Below are positions 1 through 8,004 of a stretch of 64,000 nt of DNA, one piece after another (position 1 is the first letter of the stretch; each line of letters opens with the position of its first letter). The notes beneath the pieces were generated by a model. It was not told the origin of the DNA and ran no database searches. It saw only the letters and a program-made list of their open reading frames with translations. This DNA comes from JAXGPP01 sp040766885. GTDB taxonomy: Bacteria > Planctomycetota > Planctomycetia > Pirellulales > Thermoguttaceae. The DNA is taken from the NCBI GenBank assembly GCA_040766885.1, contig JAXGPP010000010.1:1-64000 (forward strand). The letters are read 5' to 3'. Both the position numbers and the translations under genes were made by a program.

Positions 1-145
1 CCCTCGAGTGGCGGTCTTTCAGCCGTCGGCGCCTACGAACTTTTGCATCGCAGGGAGACAACGCCAGGCGTACCAGATCGGGAGTCCCCGGCATGAACCG
101 ACCCCCGCTTTCACCGCCAACGCCAGAAGGGCCCCGCGCCGCCGT

Positions 146-595
146 TTACGACTGGCCCAGGAAGTCGCCGTTTCGTTCGTTCGACCGGCGCTCGATACGA
201 TGGGCCAGTAGTTGGCAGCCCATAAAGAGCACTCCCCCGCAGGTGAACGCCAGGCAGCCCAGGAGAATCGCCAGGTCGGCGTTCAGTTCCCAGCGGATGG
301 CCCAAGCCGTCAGGATGCCGGCGGTCAGCGCTCCGCCGAACACCGGCGTGAAGTCGCCCGTCTCAATGCTCTGCAACCAGGGCATGGCAAGTAGTCGCAC
401 CAACTCGCCAAATAGATGGCCCGTCTCCATCCCAAGCACTGCCCCCACCACCGCCAACAGGGCCGTCACCGCCGCTCCGGCGAGCATCGCGCCGATTACC
501 GCCCCCATCACCAAACCGGCCGTCGCGCCGATCGCCGGCCAGATGATCTCCCACAACAGGGCAAATTCCCGTCGTTCTTTTTCCGGGTTGTACAT
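146..595 (-). CDS. small glycine-rich membrane protein, unknown function
   Basis: I do not recognise a named family. The 149-residue product starts MYNPEKERREF and then has about four hydrophobic segments. The first two are rich in small residues (GATAGLVMGAVIGAML and the following Ala/Val/Gly stretch), like a glycine-zipper pair. Two more follow after a short linker. The C-terminus is charged (RIERRSNERNG), so it probably faces the cytoplasm. The frame stays open upstream to a TTG at 682, but the ATG at 595 is preferred because the membrane protein begins there. No strong ribosome site is visible for either start. The gene diverges from the beta-propeller gene at 863. A role in the membrane cannot be assigned from sequence. 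Confidence 0.6.
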   Translation of the reverse strand: MYNPEKERREFALLWEIIWPAIGATAGLVMGAVIGAMLAGAAVTALLAVVGAVLGMETGHLFGELVRLLAMPWLQSIETGDFTPVFGGALTAGILTAWAIRWELNADLAILLGCLAFTCGGVLFMGCQLLAHRIERRSNERNGDFLGQS

Positions 596-862
596 GGTTG
601 CCACATCAACGGAATACGCCAGAGCCGGCGCTTCAACCTGCTGGCCCGCGCCGCGCCCATTGCCCACCTTATCCCTTAGCAATCGTCATGCCGAGACTGA
701 GGGCAGGAACTCGTCTCGCAGGGATTATATCGGAACTTCGCCTTCCAGACAGCCGGGAGACCACGGAATGAGCCGCGTCTTGATCCGAGACCAACGGGGG
801 GCTAGCATGGCTGCACCGCGGGCGGGATCCCGGAGGCGGCCAGAAACAAGACCGGAGTCGCT

Positions 863-2131
863 ATGAAGACGCTTCGCTTACTCGCTGCTCTGACAATCGC
901 CGCCGTCGCGGTGCTCCTGTTCGGCGGGGCTCCGAAACCCGGCAAACCGGCTGCGGAAACAGCCAGTTGGCCCGATTTCCACGGTCCGGGCCGCACCAAC
1001 GTCTCGCCCGAGACGGGGCTCCTCCGGCGCTGGCCCGAGGGCGGCCCGCCGCTGGTCTGGAAGTACGGCGAGTGCGGCGAAGGGTATTCGGGCGTGACCA
1101 TCGCCGAAGGGCTGATTTTCACCGCCGGCGACTTCGGCGACGACGAGATGATCCTCGCCCTCGACCTCGACGGCAAGCCGGTGTGGAAGTCGCCCAACGG
1201 CGCCGCCTGGATCGGCTCCAGCCCCGGTTCGCGGACCATGCCCACCTACTCCAGCGGCATGCTCTATCACATGAATCCCAACGGCCGCCTGGCCTGCTAC
1301 GAGGCCGCCTCGGGTAAGGAATTGTGGGCCGTCGACCTTGTCGAGCGGTTCGCGGCGAAATTCGGCATCTGGGGACTGGCCGAGAATCTGGTGGTCGAGC
1401 AGGGCAAGGTGCTCTGCATGCCCGGCGGCCCCAAGGGCCGCGTTGTGGCTCTCGATCAGCGAACCGGCAAGACCGTGTGGGCCAATACCGAGATCCCGCA
1501 TTCGGCCGCTTACTGTTCCCCGATCGTCGTCACTCACCGCGGCGCGCGGCAGTTGATCACCCTGACCCAGGAGTCGGTCGTGGGAATCGACGTGGCCACG
1601 GGTAAGCTGCTCTGGTCCGCGCCGTTCGTGCCGCGGTCGCCGCAAAACGCGCTCACCCCCGTCTTCCACCAGGGCTACGTATTCATCGCCTGCGGCCATT
1701 CGTCGGGCGGCACGGTGCTCAAGATCGATCAGGACGCCCAAACGGCGACCGAGGTCTGGTTCCGTCGCGACTTGGACAATTGCCACGGCGGCGCGCTGTT
1801 GCTCGACGGCAAGCTTTTCGGGTCCGGTTGCCGCATGGGGGGCAAGAACTTCTACTGCGTCGATTTCCTCACCGGCGAAACCCGGAAACTCGATAAGGAT
1901 CTCGGCAAGGTCGGCATCACCAGCGCCGAAGGGATGGTGTACTGCCTCAACCACCAGGGAACCATGTCGCTGCTCGCCGTGACCCCCGACAGCTTCGAGG
2001 TCGTCAGCCAGTTCAGCCTCGGCAAGCGCCCCGCCAACTCGTATCTCGCCCACCCGGTAGTCTGCGGCGGCCGCCTCTACATCCGCTGTGAGCAGAACCT
2101 GTTTGCCTTCGACATCCGCGCCCCCGGGTAG
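863..2131 (+). CDS. secreted PQQ-like beta-propeller repeat protein
   Basis: A 422-residue protein with a clear signal peptide (MKTLRLLAALTIAAVAVLLF). It is followed by a WPDFHGPGRTNVSPETG segment typical of planctomycete PQQ-like propellers. At least four blades carry the W-containing repeat, for example DLDGKPVWKS, AASGKELWAVDL, QRTGKTVWANTEI and VATGKLLWSAPF. The family relates to BamB and quinoprotein dehydrogenase propellers. No catalytic residues can be assigned, and many such planctomycete proteins have no known substrate. It acts outside the cytoplasm, either as a scaffold or as a cofactor-free propeller. It is followed by a 158-base gap and a cupin gene that may have its own promoter, so an operon is not certain. 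Confidence 0.88.
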   Translation: MKTLRLLAALTIAAVAVLLFGGAPKPGKPAAETASWPDFHGPGRTNVSPETGLLRRWPEGGPPLVWKYGECGEGYSGVTIAEGLIFTAGDFGDDEMILALDLDGKPVWKSPNGAAWIGSSPGSRTMPTYSSGMLYHMNPNGRLACYEAASGKELWAVDLVERFAAKFGIWGLAENLVVEQGKVLCMPGGPKGRVVALDQRTGKTVWANTEIPHSAAYCSPIVVTHRGARQLITLTQESVVGIDVATGKLLWSAPFVPRSPQNALTPVFHQGYVFIACGHSSGGTVLKIDQDAQTATEVWFRRDLDNCHGGALLLDGKLFGSGCRMGGKNFYCVDFLTGETRKLDKDLGKVGITSAEGMVYCLNHQGTMSLLAVTPDSFEVVSQFSLGKRPANSYLAHPVVCGGRLYIRCEQNLFAFDIRAPG

Positions 2132-2212
2132 ACCCTGCACAAAGATCGGTCAAGAAACACGTCGCGCGGCCCCAGCGGCCGGCGGCACGGAGAATTATCG
2201 CCCCTTTTTGGC

Positions 2213-2242
2213 TTGCGATTCAGGCCACGCGGGCGATAGGAT
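2213..2242 (+). promoter_or_regulatory. possible sigma70-type promoter for the cupin gene
   Basis: TTGCGA (2213-2218) and TAGGAT (2237-2242) are separated by 18 bases and lie 48 bases upstream of the cupin start. Each box matches four of six consensus bases, so this is a moderate prediction. A ribosome site AGGAAAGGG (2275-2283) follows, 6 bases before the ATG. Confidence 0.35.
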
Positions 2243-2289
2243 GCGGGCGTCATCGCGTACCGGCCGGAACATTCAGGAAAGGGAATCAA

Positions 2290-2760
2290 ATGGTGTGGCG
2301 TATCGCAGCGATTGTCGTATCCCCTGCAATCCTGGTGGGGGTCGGCCTCGCCGTTGAGCCGTCCCCGGCGCCGCCAATCGGCAACCCGCCGGCGGTCGTG
2401 GTGCACTCTTTCGACGGCGCCGAATTGCAGCAGTTTGAGTGGGGCTGGATTCGCTGGATCATCAACGCCAAGGTCGAAGCCAAACCGCCGATGACGCTTG
2501 GCATCGTGCACGTGGAACCGAACCAGACCAACCCGGTGCATATTCACCCCAATTCCGACGAATACCTTCACGTGCTGTCCGGCTCGTGCGAGCACCGCGT
2601 TGGCGACGAGTGGGTGGCGCTCAAGACGGGCGACACGATCCGCATCCCCCGCAACGCCCCGCACGGCATCCGCACCGGCAAGGAAGCATGCCGCAGCATG
2701 ATCATCTACGATACGGGCGATCGGCAGATGGTCGTCGTCGACGGCGAACCGAAGAAGTAG
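2290..2760 (+). CDS. secreted single-domain cupin protein
   Basis: A 156-residue protein with a short N-terminal hydrophobic segment (MVWRIAAIVVSPAILVGVGLA) that looks like a signal peptide or anchor. The rest is one cupin barrel. Motif 1 is VHIHPNSDEYLHVLSGSCEH, giving two His and one Glu as probable metal ligands. Motif 2 is TIRIPRNAPHGI with the fourth ligand His. Such small cupins bind a metal and may be isomerases, lyases or sensors, and the substrate cannot be read from sequence. The ATG at 2290 has a good ribosome site 6 bases upstream. The gene converges on the oxidoreductase at 2878-4269. Confidence 0.85.
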   Translation: MVWRIAAIVVSPAILVGVGLAVEPSPAPPIGNPPAVVVHSFDGAELQQFEWGWIRWIINAKVEAKPPMTLGIVHVEPNQTNPVHIHPNSDEYLHVLSGSCEHRVGDEWVALKTGDTIRIPRNAPHGIRTGKEACRSMIIYDTGDRQMVVVDGEPKK

Positions 2761-2877
2761 CCCGGCACGAGCGGCCAGACGATCATCCCCGTCGCCCGCG
2801 CAGGCTCTTCCGTTAACCTCCCGCCAAGCGCCGCACGAGGACCATCCCCCCGGCGGCGCGCTCGCCGCGGCGCAGCC

Positions 2878-4269
2878 TCACTTTTCCGGCGGCGCCAGAA
2901 TACCCTTGCTCAGGTAGGCGTTGGCGGCCTCGTTGCCAGGGAACTGCTCGGCGACCGGATCCCACCGCAGTCGCTGACCGAGGTGAATCGCGATGTGACC
3001 AAGCAGGCACAGCGACGTGACGCGGTGCCCCACCTCCTCGTCCTCCAACGTCCGGCCGCCGCTCTTCACCGCATCGATGAAATCCTGCTTATCGCTCTTC
3101 AGCGGAAAACGGAGCGCGTCCGGCCCCAGCTCGCTCGTTGCCAGCGAGGCCGGTTCGGCAATCAGCTTGTTCGCCGCCGCGTCGCCGTATCCGGCGAAGA
3201 TCCACCCCTCGCTCCCCTCGATCTTCACGTAGGCCGTGCTCTTCACCACCTCGCCCGCAATCGCCGGATTGCGCGTGTTCTCGTAGATGAACTCCACCCC
3301 GTCGGCGAAGCGATACGTGACCTCAAACTTCTTGAGCACGTTCCAGAGCTGTCCGGCCGGCGGCCACACCCCCTGGCCTTCAATCTCCACCGGGCCGGTC
3401 CGCTCGGCGCCCATGCACCACAGCGCGATGTCGCAAAAATGAGTGCCCCAGTTGGTGATCATGCCGTCGCAATAATCGAGCACCCGCATCCAGCCCGGCC
3501 GGCCGAACTGCCGCGGCGCATGAACCCTTTCCTGCGTGTACGGAGCGCGGCGCGCCGGACCCTGCCAGAGCTCATAATCCAAATCCTCCGGCACCGGCAT
3601 CTCGGGCGTCGCCGGGCAGTCGACGTCGTCCCCCGCCGGCACCCCCACGCGAACCGCCTTCACTTTCCCCACGCGGCCGTTCCGCACCAGTTCCGCCATT
3701 CGCAGCAGCCGTTCCTGCGAACGCATCTCGCTGTCGACCCGGAACACACGGCCGTGCTCGCGCATCGCCGCAATGATCGCCTGTCCTTCGCCGATCGAAC
3801 GAATGATCGGCTTCTCCAAGGCCACGTGCTTGCCCGCCGCGGCCGCGTCGATAGCTATCTTCGTGTGCCAGTGATCGGGCGTGGAGATCATCACCGCATC
3901 GATGTCGTCGCGGCCGAGCAACTCCTGGTAAAGCTTGTAGGTCGCGCAGCCTTTGTACTGGCCCGAGGGCTGCCCGGCGGCGTACGACTTTTCCACGAAC
4001 TTCTGCACTTCCCCCAGCCGCCACCGGTCGACGTCGCACAGTGCCACCACCTGCACGTCGGGCATCTTGATGAACTGGCGCTGCAGGTTGACGAGAAACG
4101 CCTGTCGCCCCGTGCCGATCATCCCCACCGTCACCCGCTCGCTCGGCGCCGGCTGCCCCGCCTTGCCCAGAGCCCGCCCGGGAATCACCCACGGCGCCGC
4201 GCCCGCAGCCGCCACCAGGCCAGTGCGATTCAAAAAGCTCCGCCGCGAGAGTGGGCTGGTCATAGGCAT
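2878..4269 (-). CDS. Tat-exported Gfo/Idh/MocA family oxidoreductase
   Basis: A 463-residue NAD(P)-dependent oxidoreductase-fold protein. The start at 4269 gives MPMTSPLSRRSFLNRTG, a twin-arginine signal with a hydrophobic Ala-rich stretch, so the protein is probably exported folded with its nucleotide bound. The dinucleotide fold begins at about residue 46 (VGMIGTGRQAF). The family motif EKPI occurs at ALEKPIIRS, and a DHWHTK segment lies in the substrate-site region. An upstream in-frame start at 4395 is rejected because it would place 42 basic residues ahead of the Tat signal. The ATG at 4263 is an alternative. The gene diverges from the GH106-like gene at 4459. Planctomycetes carry dozens of such paralogues, and the substrate is unknown, probably a sugar derivative. 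Confidence 0.92.
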   Translation of the reverse strand: MPMTSPLSRRSFLNRTGLVAAAGAAPWVIPGRALGKAGQPAPSERVTVGMIGTGRQAFLVNLQRQFIKMPDVQVVALCDVDRWRLGEVQKFVEKSYAAGQPSGQYKGCATYKLYQELLGRDDIDAVMISTPDHWHTKIAIDAAAAGKHVALEKPIIRSIGEGQAIIAAMREHGRVFRVDSEMRSQERLLRMAELVRNGRVGKVKAVRVGVPAGDDVDCPATPEMPVPEDLDYELWQGPARRAPYTQERVHAPRQFGRPGWMRVLDYCDGMITNWGTHFCDIALWCMGAERTGPVEIEGQGVWPPAGQLWNVLKKFEVTYRFADGVEFIYENTRNPAIAGEVVKSTAYVKIEGSEGWIFAGYGDAAANKLIAEPASLATSELGPDALRFPLKSDKQDFIDAVKSGGRTLEDEEVGHRVTSLCLLGHIAIHLGQRLRWDPVAEQFPGNEAANAYLSKGILAPPEK

Positions 4270-4403
4270 CGAATGGACTCCGAAAATGGGGACGGGACTG
4301 GGGCTGCCTTGAGTCGTCGAAATTGCACCCGGCGGAAGCCAACAACCTCTCGCGCAGGCCAACCCCAAAGTAAATCCCCGGCGGTGCCGACGCAAGCGGT
4401 CGT

Positions 4404-4432
4404 TTGAGCCCGGCCTGGCCCGCGGTTAAGAT
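4404..4432 (+). promoter_or_regulatory. probable promoter of the first GH106-like gene
   Basis: TTGAGC (4404-4409) and TAAGAT (4427-4432) have a 17-base spacer and lie just upstream of the GH106-like gene. A strong ribosome site GGAGGT (4448-4453) sits 5 bases before its ATG at 4459. Confidence 0.5.
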
Positions 4433-4458
4433 TCTGCTTGTCCCACCGGAGGTAACCG

Positions 4459-7400
4459 ATGTTTCTGCGATGCATTGCGGCGGCACTGATCGGGCTCATC
4501 TCGCCCGTGGCACTGGCCGGCGACCTGGCGGCCGAATTCGCCCACCCGCCCGAGTCGGCGCGGCCCTGGGTCTATTGGTTCTGGAAGAACGGCAATATCG
4601 ACCGCGACGGCATCACCGCCGACCTGGAAGCGATGGACCGCGCGGGGCTCGGCGGCGTGATCCTGATGGAGGTGGCCCTCAGCACTCCGCCCGGTCCGAT
4701 CACGTTCTTCAGTCAGCCCTGGCGGGAACTGTTCCAGCACGCCGTGGCTGAGGCGGATCGACTCGGGCTCCAGGTCACCATCAACAGTGCGCCCGGCTGG
4801 ACCGGGAGCGGCGGCCCGTGGGTCAAACCCGAACAGTCGATGCAGAAGGTGGTCGCCAGCGAAACGGCCGTCGAAGGCCCGCGGCGATTCGAGCAGGTGC
4901 TCCTACAGCCGGAGACCGTCCAGGACTTCTACCGCGACATCGCCGTGCTCGCCTTTCCCACACCCGAAGGGGATTACCGCATCGCCGACATCCGCGAGAA
5001 GGCGATTTACGAGCGCGGGCCGTTCTCGTCAATGCCCGGCGTCCGTGCCGCGTTTCCCGGCCGCGCCGACTATCAACAACTGCCCGCCGAGCAGGTGATC
5101 GATACCCTCAAGATCGTCGATCTCACCAGCCGCCTGGATGATTCCGGCCGCCTCGACTGGGACGTGCCGCCGGGCCGGTGGACCATCCTCCGCTTCGGCA
5201 CCACGAGCACCGGTCAGACGAACCGCCCGGCCGCCCTGCCGGGCCTGGAATGCGACAAGCTCGACCGCGCGGCGCTCGACGAACACTTCCGGCAGTTCAC
5301 CGCACAACTCGTCGCCGATGTCGGCGGCCGCGCCGGCCGCACGCTCGTTGCCACCCACCTCGACAGTTGGGAAGTGGGTGGTCAGAACTGGACCGCAGCG
5401 ATGCGCGGCGAATTCTCGCGCCGTCGCGGCTACGACTTGCTCCCCTACCTGCCTGTGATGACCGGCCGCGTCGTCGGCAGCCTCGAGATCTCCGAACGAT
5501 TCCTCTGGGACCTGCGCCAAACCGTATCCGAGATGATTGTCGAGTACCACGGCCGCCACATGCGCGAATTGGCCCACCGGCACGGGCTCTCGCTTTCCAT
5601 CGAGCCTTACGACATGACTCCCTGCGACAACATGAGCCTGGGGGCCGCGGCCGACGTGCCGATGTGCGAGTTCTGGTCGAACACGTTCGACACGCGCTAC
5701 AGCGTCAGGGAGGCGACGTCGATCGCCCACGTCTACGGCAAGCCGATCGTGGCCGCCGAGGCCTTCACCTCGGTCGACGGCTGGGAACTGCACCCGGCCG
5801 CGGTCAAGCCGCTCGGCGACTGGGCTTTTTCCGAAGGCGTGAACCGCATGGTAGTCCATCGTTACGTCCATCAGCCGTTTGCGCACATCGGGCCCGGACT
5901 GAGCCTGGGCCCGCACGGCCTGCACTACGAGCGGACACAGACGTGGTGGGAACTGTCTTCAGCCTGGCACGAGTATCTGGCCCGCTGCCAGCACCTGCTC
6001 CGCCAGGGGGAGCACGTGGCCGACATCCTCTACCTGAGCCCCGAGGGCGCTCCCAATGTCTTCCAGGGGCCGAAAGTCGCACCCGACGGCTACAAGTACG
6101 ACGCCTGCACCCCCGAGGCGCTCTTATCCCGCGTTCGCGTTCGCGACAGCCGCCTGACGCTCCCCCACGGCGCGAGCTATCGGCTGCTCGTGTTGCCCGA
6201 CTCGCCGACCATGACGCCCGAACTGCTCGCCAAGGTCCGCCAGTTGATCGAAGAGGGGGCCATCGTGGTTGGCCGGCCACCCCAGAAGTCGCCGAGCCTG
6301 GCCGGGTACCCGGCCTGCGATGACCGAATCCGCCATCTCGCCCGCCCTCTCGGAGTCGCCGGGGCCGAATCGACCGAAGTGCGGCTGGGAAAGGGACGAA
6401 TCTTCCTGGCGTCGGCGCCGCAGCCGTCAAGTCGCAATGAAGATCTTGCTACTGCAGTCGCCCAGTCGCGATGGATCTGGCACGCCGACGACCAGCCTGC
6501 CGCCCGCGCGCCGGTCGGCCGGCGATACTTCCGACGCTCGCTGGCGGTCGCCCCGGGTGAGATTCAGTCGGCCGACGCGATCTTCACAGCCGACAACTCG
6601 TTTCAACTGTGGGTAAATGGCAAAGAAGCCGGCAGCGGCACGAGTTTCAGGCAGTTCTACGTGCTCGACATCAGCACACTGTTGCGGCCGGGCGAGAACA
6701 CACTCGCCGTCGAGGCCGACAATGCCAGCGACGCACCCAACCCGGCCGGACTGCTCGGCGCGATCGTGACCCGCTATCGCGATGGGACGCAAAAACTGGT
6801 TCACACCGACGGCCGTTGGCAGTCTTCCACTGAAGCGGAGGCCGGCTGGACGACTGCCGCCTCAGACACCGGGTGGGCGCCGGCCATGGACCTGGGGCCG
6901 ATCGGCATGTCGCCGTGGGGCCAGCCCAGCCTGCCCACGGAGCGGCCGGAAGTCTACCCCGAGGCGCGCCAGATCGCGTCAGTGCTCCGCCAGATGGGAG
7001 TCGTGCCCGACTTCGAGTCTTCTGCAGCGCTTCGCTACGCCCATCGACGCATCGGCGATACCGACGTCTATTTCGTAAGCAACGGCCAGTCCGAAGCGGT
7101 CGAGGCCGACTGCCTGTTCCGCATTGCGAAAAGGCAACCCGAACTATGGCACCCCGAGACTGGCGCGATCCGCGAGTTGCCGACATACGGCGCTACGGAT
7201 GACGGCCGGACCAGCATTCCTTTGCGTCTGGACGCTGCGGAGAGCTTTTTCGTCGTCTTCCGCTCTCCAGCGAAGGCCGGCGGCGCACGCGGCGGCAATT
7301 TTCCCGTGCTTCGGCCGCTGATGAGACTCGAAGGCCCCTGGCAAGTGACATTCGACGCCGCTTACGGTGGGCAGCAAGAGCCCATCACGTTCACGGCCCT

Positions 7401-7905
7401 CGACGACTGGTCCCAGCGGCCCGAAGAGAGAATCAAGCACTACTCCGGCCGGGCGGTTTACCGCAAGCAGTTCAACCTGCCGAAAGATGCCGCCCCTCCC
7501 GGCGCTCCGCTGTATCTCAACCTGGGCCGCGTCGAGGTTATGGCCCACGTGCGTCTCAACGGCCGCGACATCGGCATCGTCTGGAAATCTCCCTTCCGCA
7601 TCGACATCACCACCGCGCTGCGACCTGGCGCCAACGCGCTTGAACTGGAAGTTGTTAACTTATGGCCGAATCGCCTCATCGGCGATGAATCGCTCCCACG
7701 CGATCCGGTACAGAATGCCAACGGCACTTGGCGCGAGTGGCCCCATTGGCTCCTCAACGGACAGCCTGCTCCCACCGGCCGCCATACCTTTGCCGCTTGG
7801 AACCACTGGAAGCCCGACTCCCCACTTCTGCCTTCTGGACTGCTGGGACCAGTTTCGATCGAAACAGAGTCCGCAGCGCCCATCCCAGACAACCGCCGCC
7901 CGTAG
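4459..7905 (+). CDS. secreted GH106-like alpha-L-rhamnosidase
   Basis: A 1148-residue protein with a signal peptide (MFLRCIAAALIGLISPVALA). It begins with the family block ESARPWVYWFWKNGNIDRDG followed by a catalytic-domain stretch ending SGGPWVKPEQSMQKVV, which I recognise from GH106 rhamnosidase-like proteins. The conserved block ATHLDSWEVGGQNW and the GRRYFRRS beta-sandwich segment also fit. Between about residues 664 and 820 there is an inserted galactose-binding-like domain (WVNGKEAGSGTSF, RPGENTLAVEADN). The C-terminal sandwich (VMAHVRLNGRDIGIVWKSPF) resembles the GH2-type sugar-binding fold. It probably removes terminal rhamnose from complex glycans outside the cytoplasm. Catalytic glutamates are not assigned here. 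A paralogue lies at 35140-38697. Confidence 0.88.
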   Translation: MFLRCIAAALIGLISPVALAGDLAAEFAHPPESARPWVYWFWKNGNIDRDGITADLEAMDRAGLGGVILMEVALSTPPGPITFFSQPWRELFQHAVAEADRLGLQVTINSAPGWTGSGGPWVKPEQSMQKVVASETAVEGPRRFEQVLLQPETVQDFYRDIAVLAFPTPEGDYRIADIREKAIYERGPFSSMPGVRAAFPGRADYQQLPAEQVIDTLKIVDLTSRLDDSGRLDWDVPPGRWTILRFGTTSTGQTNRPAALPGLECDKLDRAALDEHFRQFTAQLVADVGGRAGRTLVATHLDSWEVGGQNWTAAMRGEFSRRRGYDLLPYLPVMTGRVVGSLEISERFLWDLRQTVSEMIVEYHGRHMRELAHRHGLSLSIEPYDMTPCDNMSLGAAADVPMCEFWSNTFDTRYSVREATSIAHVYGKPIVAAEAFTSVDGWELHPAAVKPLGDWAFSEGVNRMVVHRYVHQPFAHIGPGLSLGPHGLHYERTQTWWELSSAWHEYLARCQHLLRQGEHVADILYLSPEGAPNVFQGPKVAPDGYKYDACTPEALLSRVRVRDSRLTLPHGASYRLLVLPDSPTMTPELLAKVRQLIEEGAIVVGRPPQKSPSLAGYPACDDRIRHLARPLGVAGAESTEVRLGKGRIFLASAPQPSSRNEDLATAVAQSRWIWHADDQPAARAPVGRRYFRRSLAVAPGEIQSADAIFTADNSFQLWVNGKEAGSGTSFRQFYVLDISTLLRPGENTLAVEADNASDAPNPAGLLGAIVTRYRDGTQKLVHTDGRWQSSTEAEAGWTTAASDTGWAPAMDLGPIGMSPWGQPSLPTERPEVYPEARQIASVLRQMGVVPDFESSAALRYAHRRIGDTDVYFVSNGQSEAVEADCLFRIAKRQPELWHPETGAIRELPTYGATDDGRTSIPLRLDAAESFFVVFRSPAKAGGARGGNFPVLRPLMRLEGPWQVTFDAAYGGQQEPITFTALDDWSQRPEERIKHYSGRAVYRKQFNLPKDAAPPGAPLYLNLGRVEVMAHVRLNGRDIGIVWKSPFRIDITTALRPGANALELEVVNLWPNRLIGDESLPRDPVQNANGTWREWPHWLLNGQPAPTGRHTFAAWNHWKPDSPLLPSGLLGPVSIETESAAPIPDNRRP

Positions 7906-7917
7906 CGAAGTTTTTCG

Positions 7918-7947
7918 TTGTGCCCCCGTATTCGAGCCCGTTATAAT
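7918..7947 (+). promoter_or_regulatory. promoter with perfect -10 for the heparinase-like gene
   Basis: TATAAT (7942-7947) lies 18 bases after TTGTGC (7918-7923). Transcription would begin near 7954, which rules out an in-frame start at 7918 and supports the ATG at 8005. Confidence 0.5.
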
Positions 7948-8004
7948 CAGCGGCCCATCGACTGCGACCATCCCACCGCCTCGAAAGCCCCCGAAGGAAC
8001 CACC

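Noticed and set aside
93..866. A 257-residue open frame on the plus strand over the small membrane-protein gene
   Set aside because: It is a high-GC shadow of the minus-strand gene at 146-595, has Pro/Arg/Ser-rich text without motif, and ends next to the beta-propeller start.
878..2140. A 420-residue open frame antisense to the beta-propeller gene
   Set aside because: Its text is rich in His, Asp and Arg without family motifs, as expected for the reverse strand of a GC-rich gene, whereas the plus frame has a signal peptide and blade repeats.
2983..4407. A 474-residue plus-strand frame over the first Tat-exported oxidoreductase
   Set aside because: Shadow frame: the minus strand carries the Tat motif and Rossmann motif, the plus frame only His/Arg-rich text.
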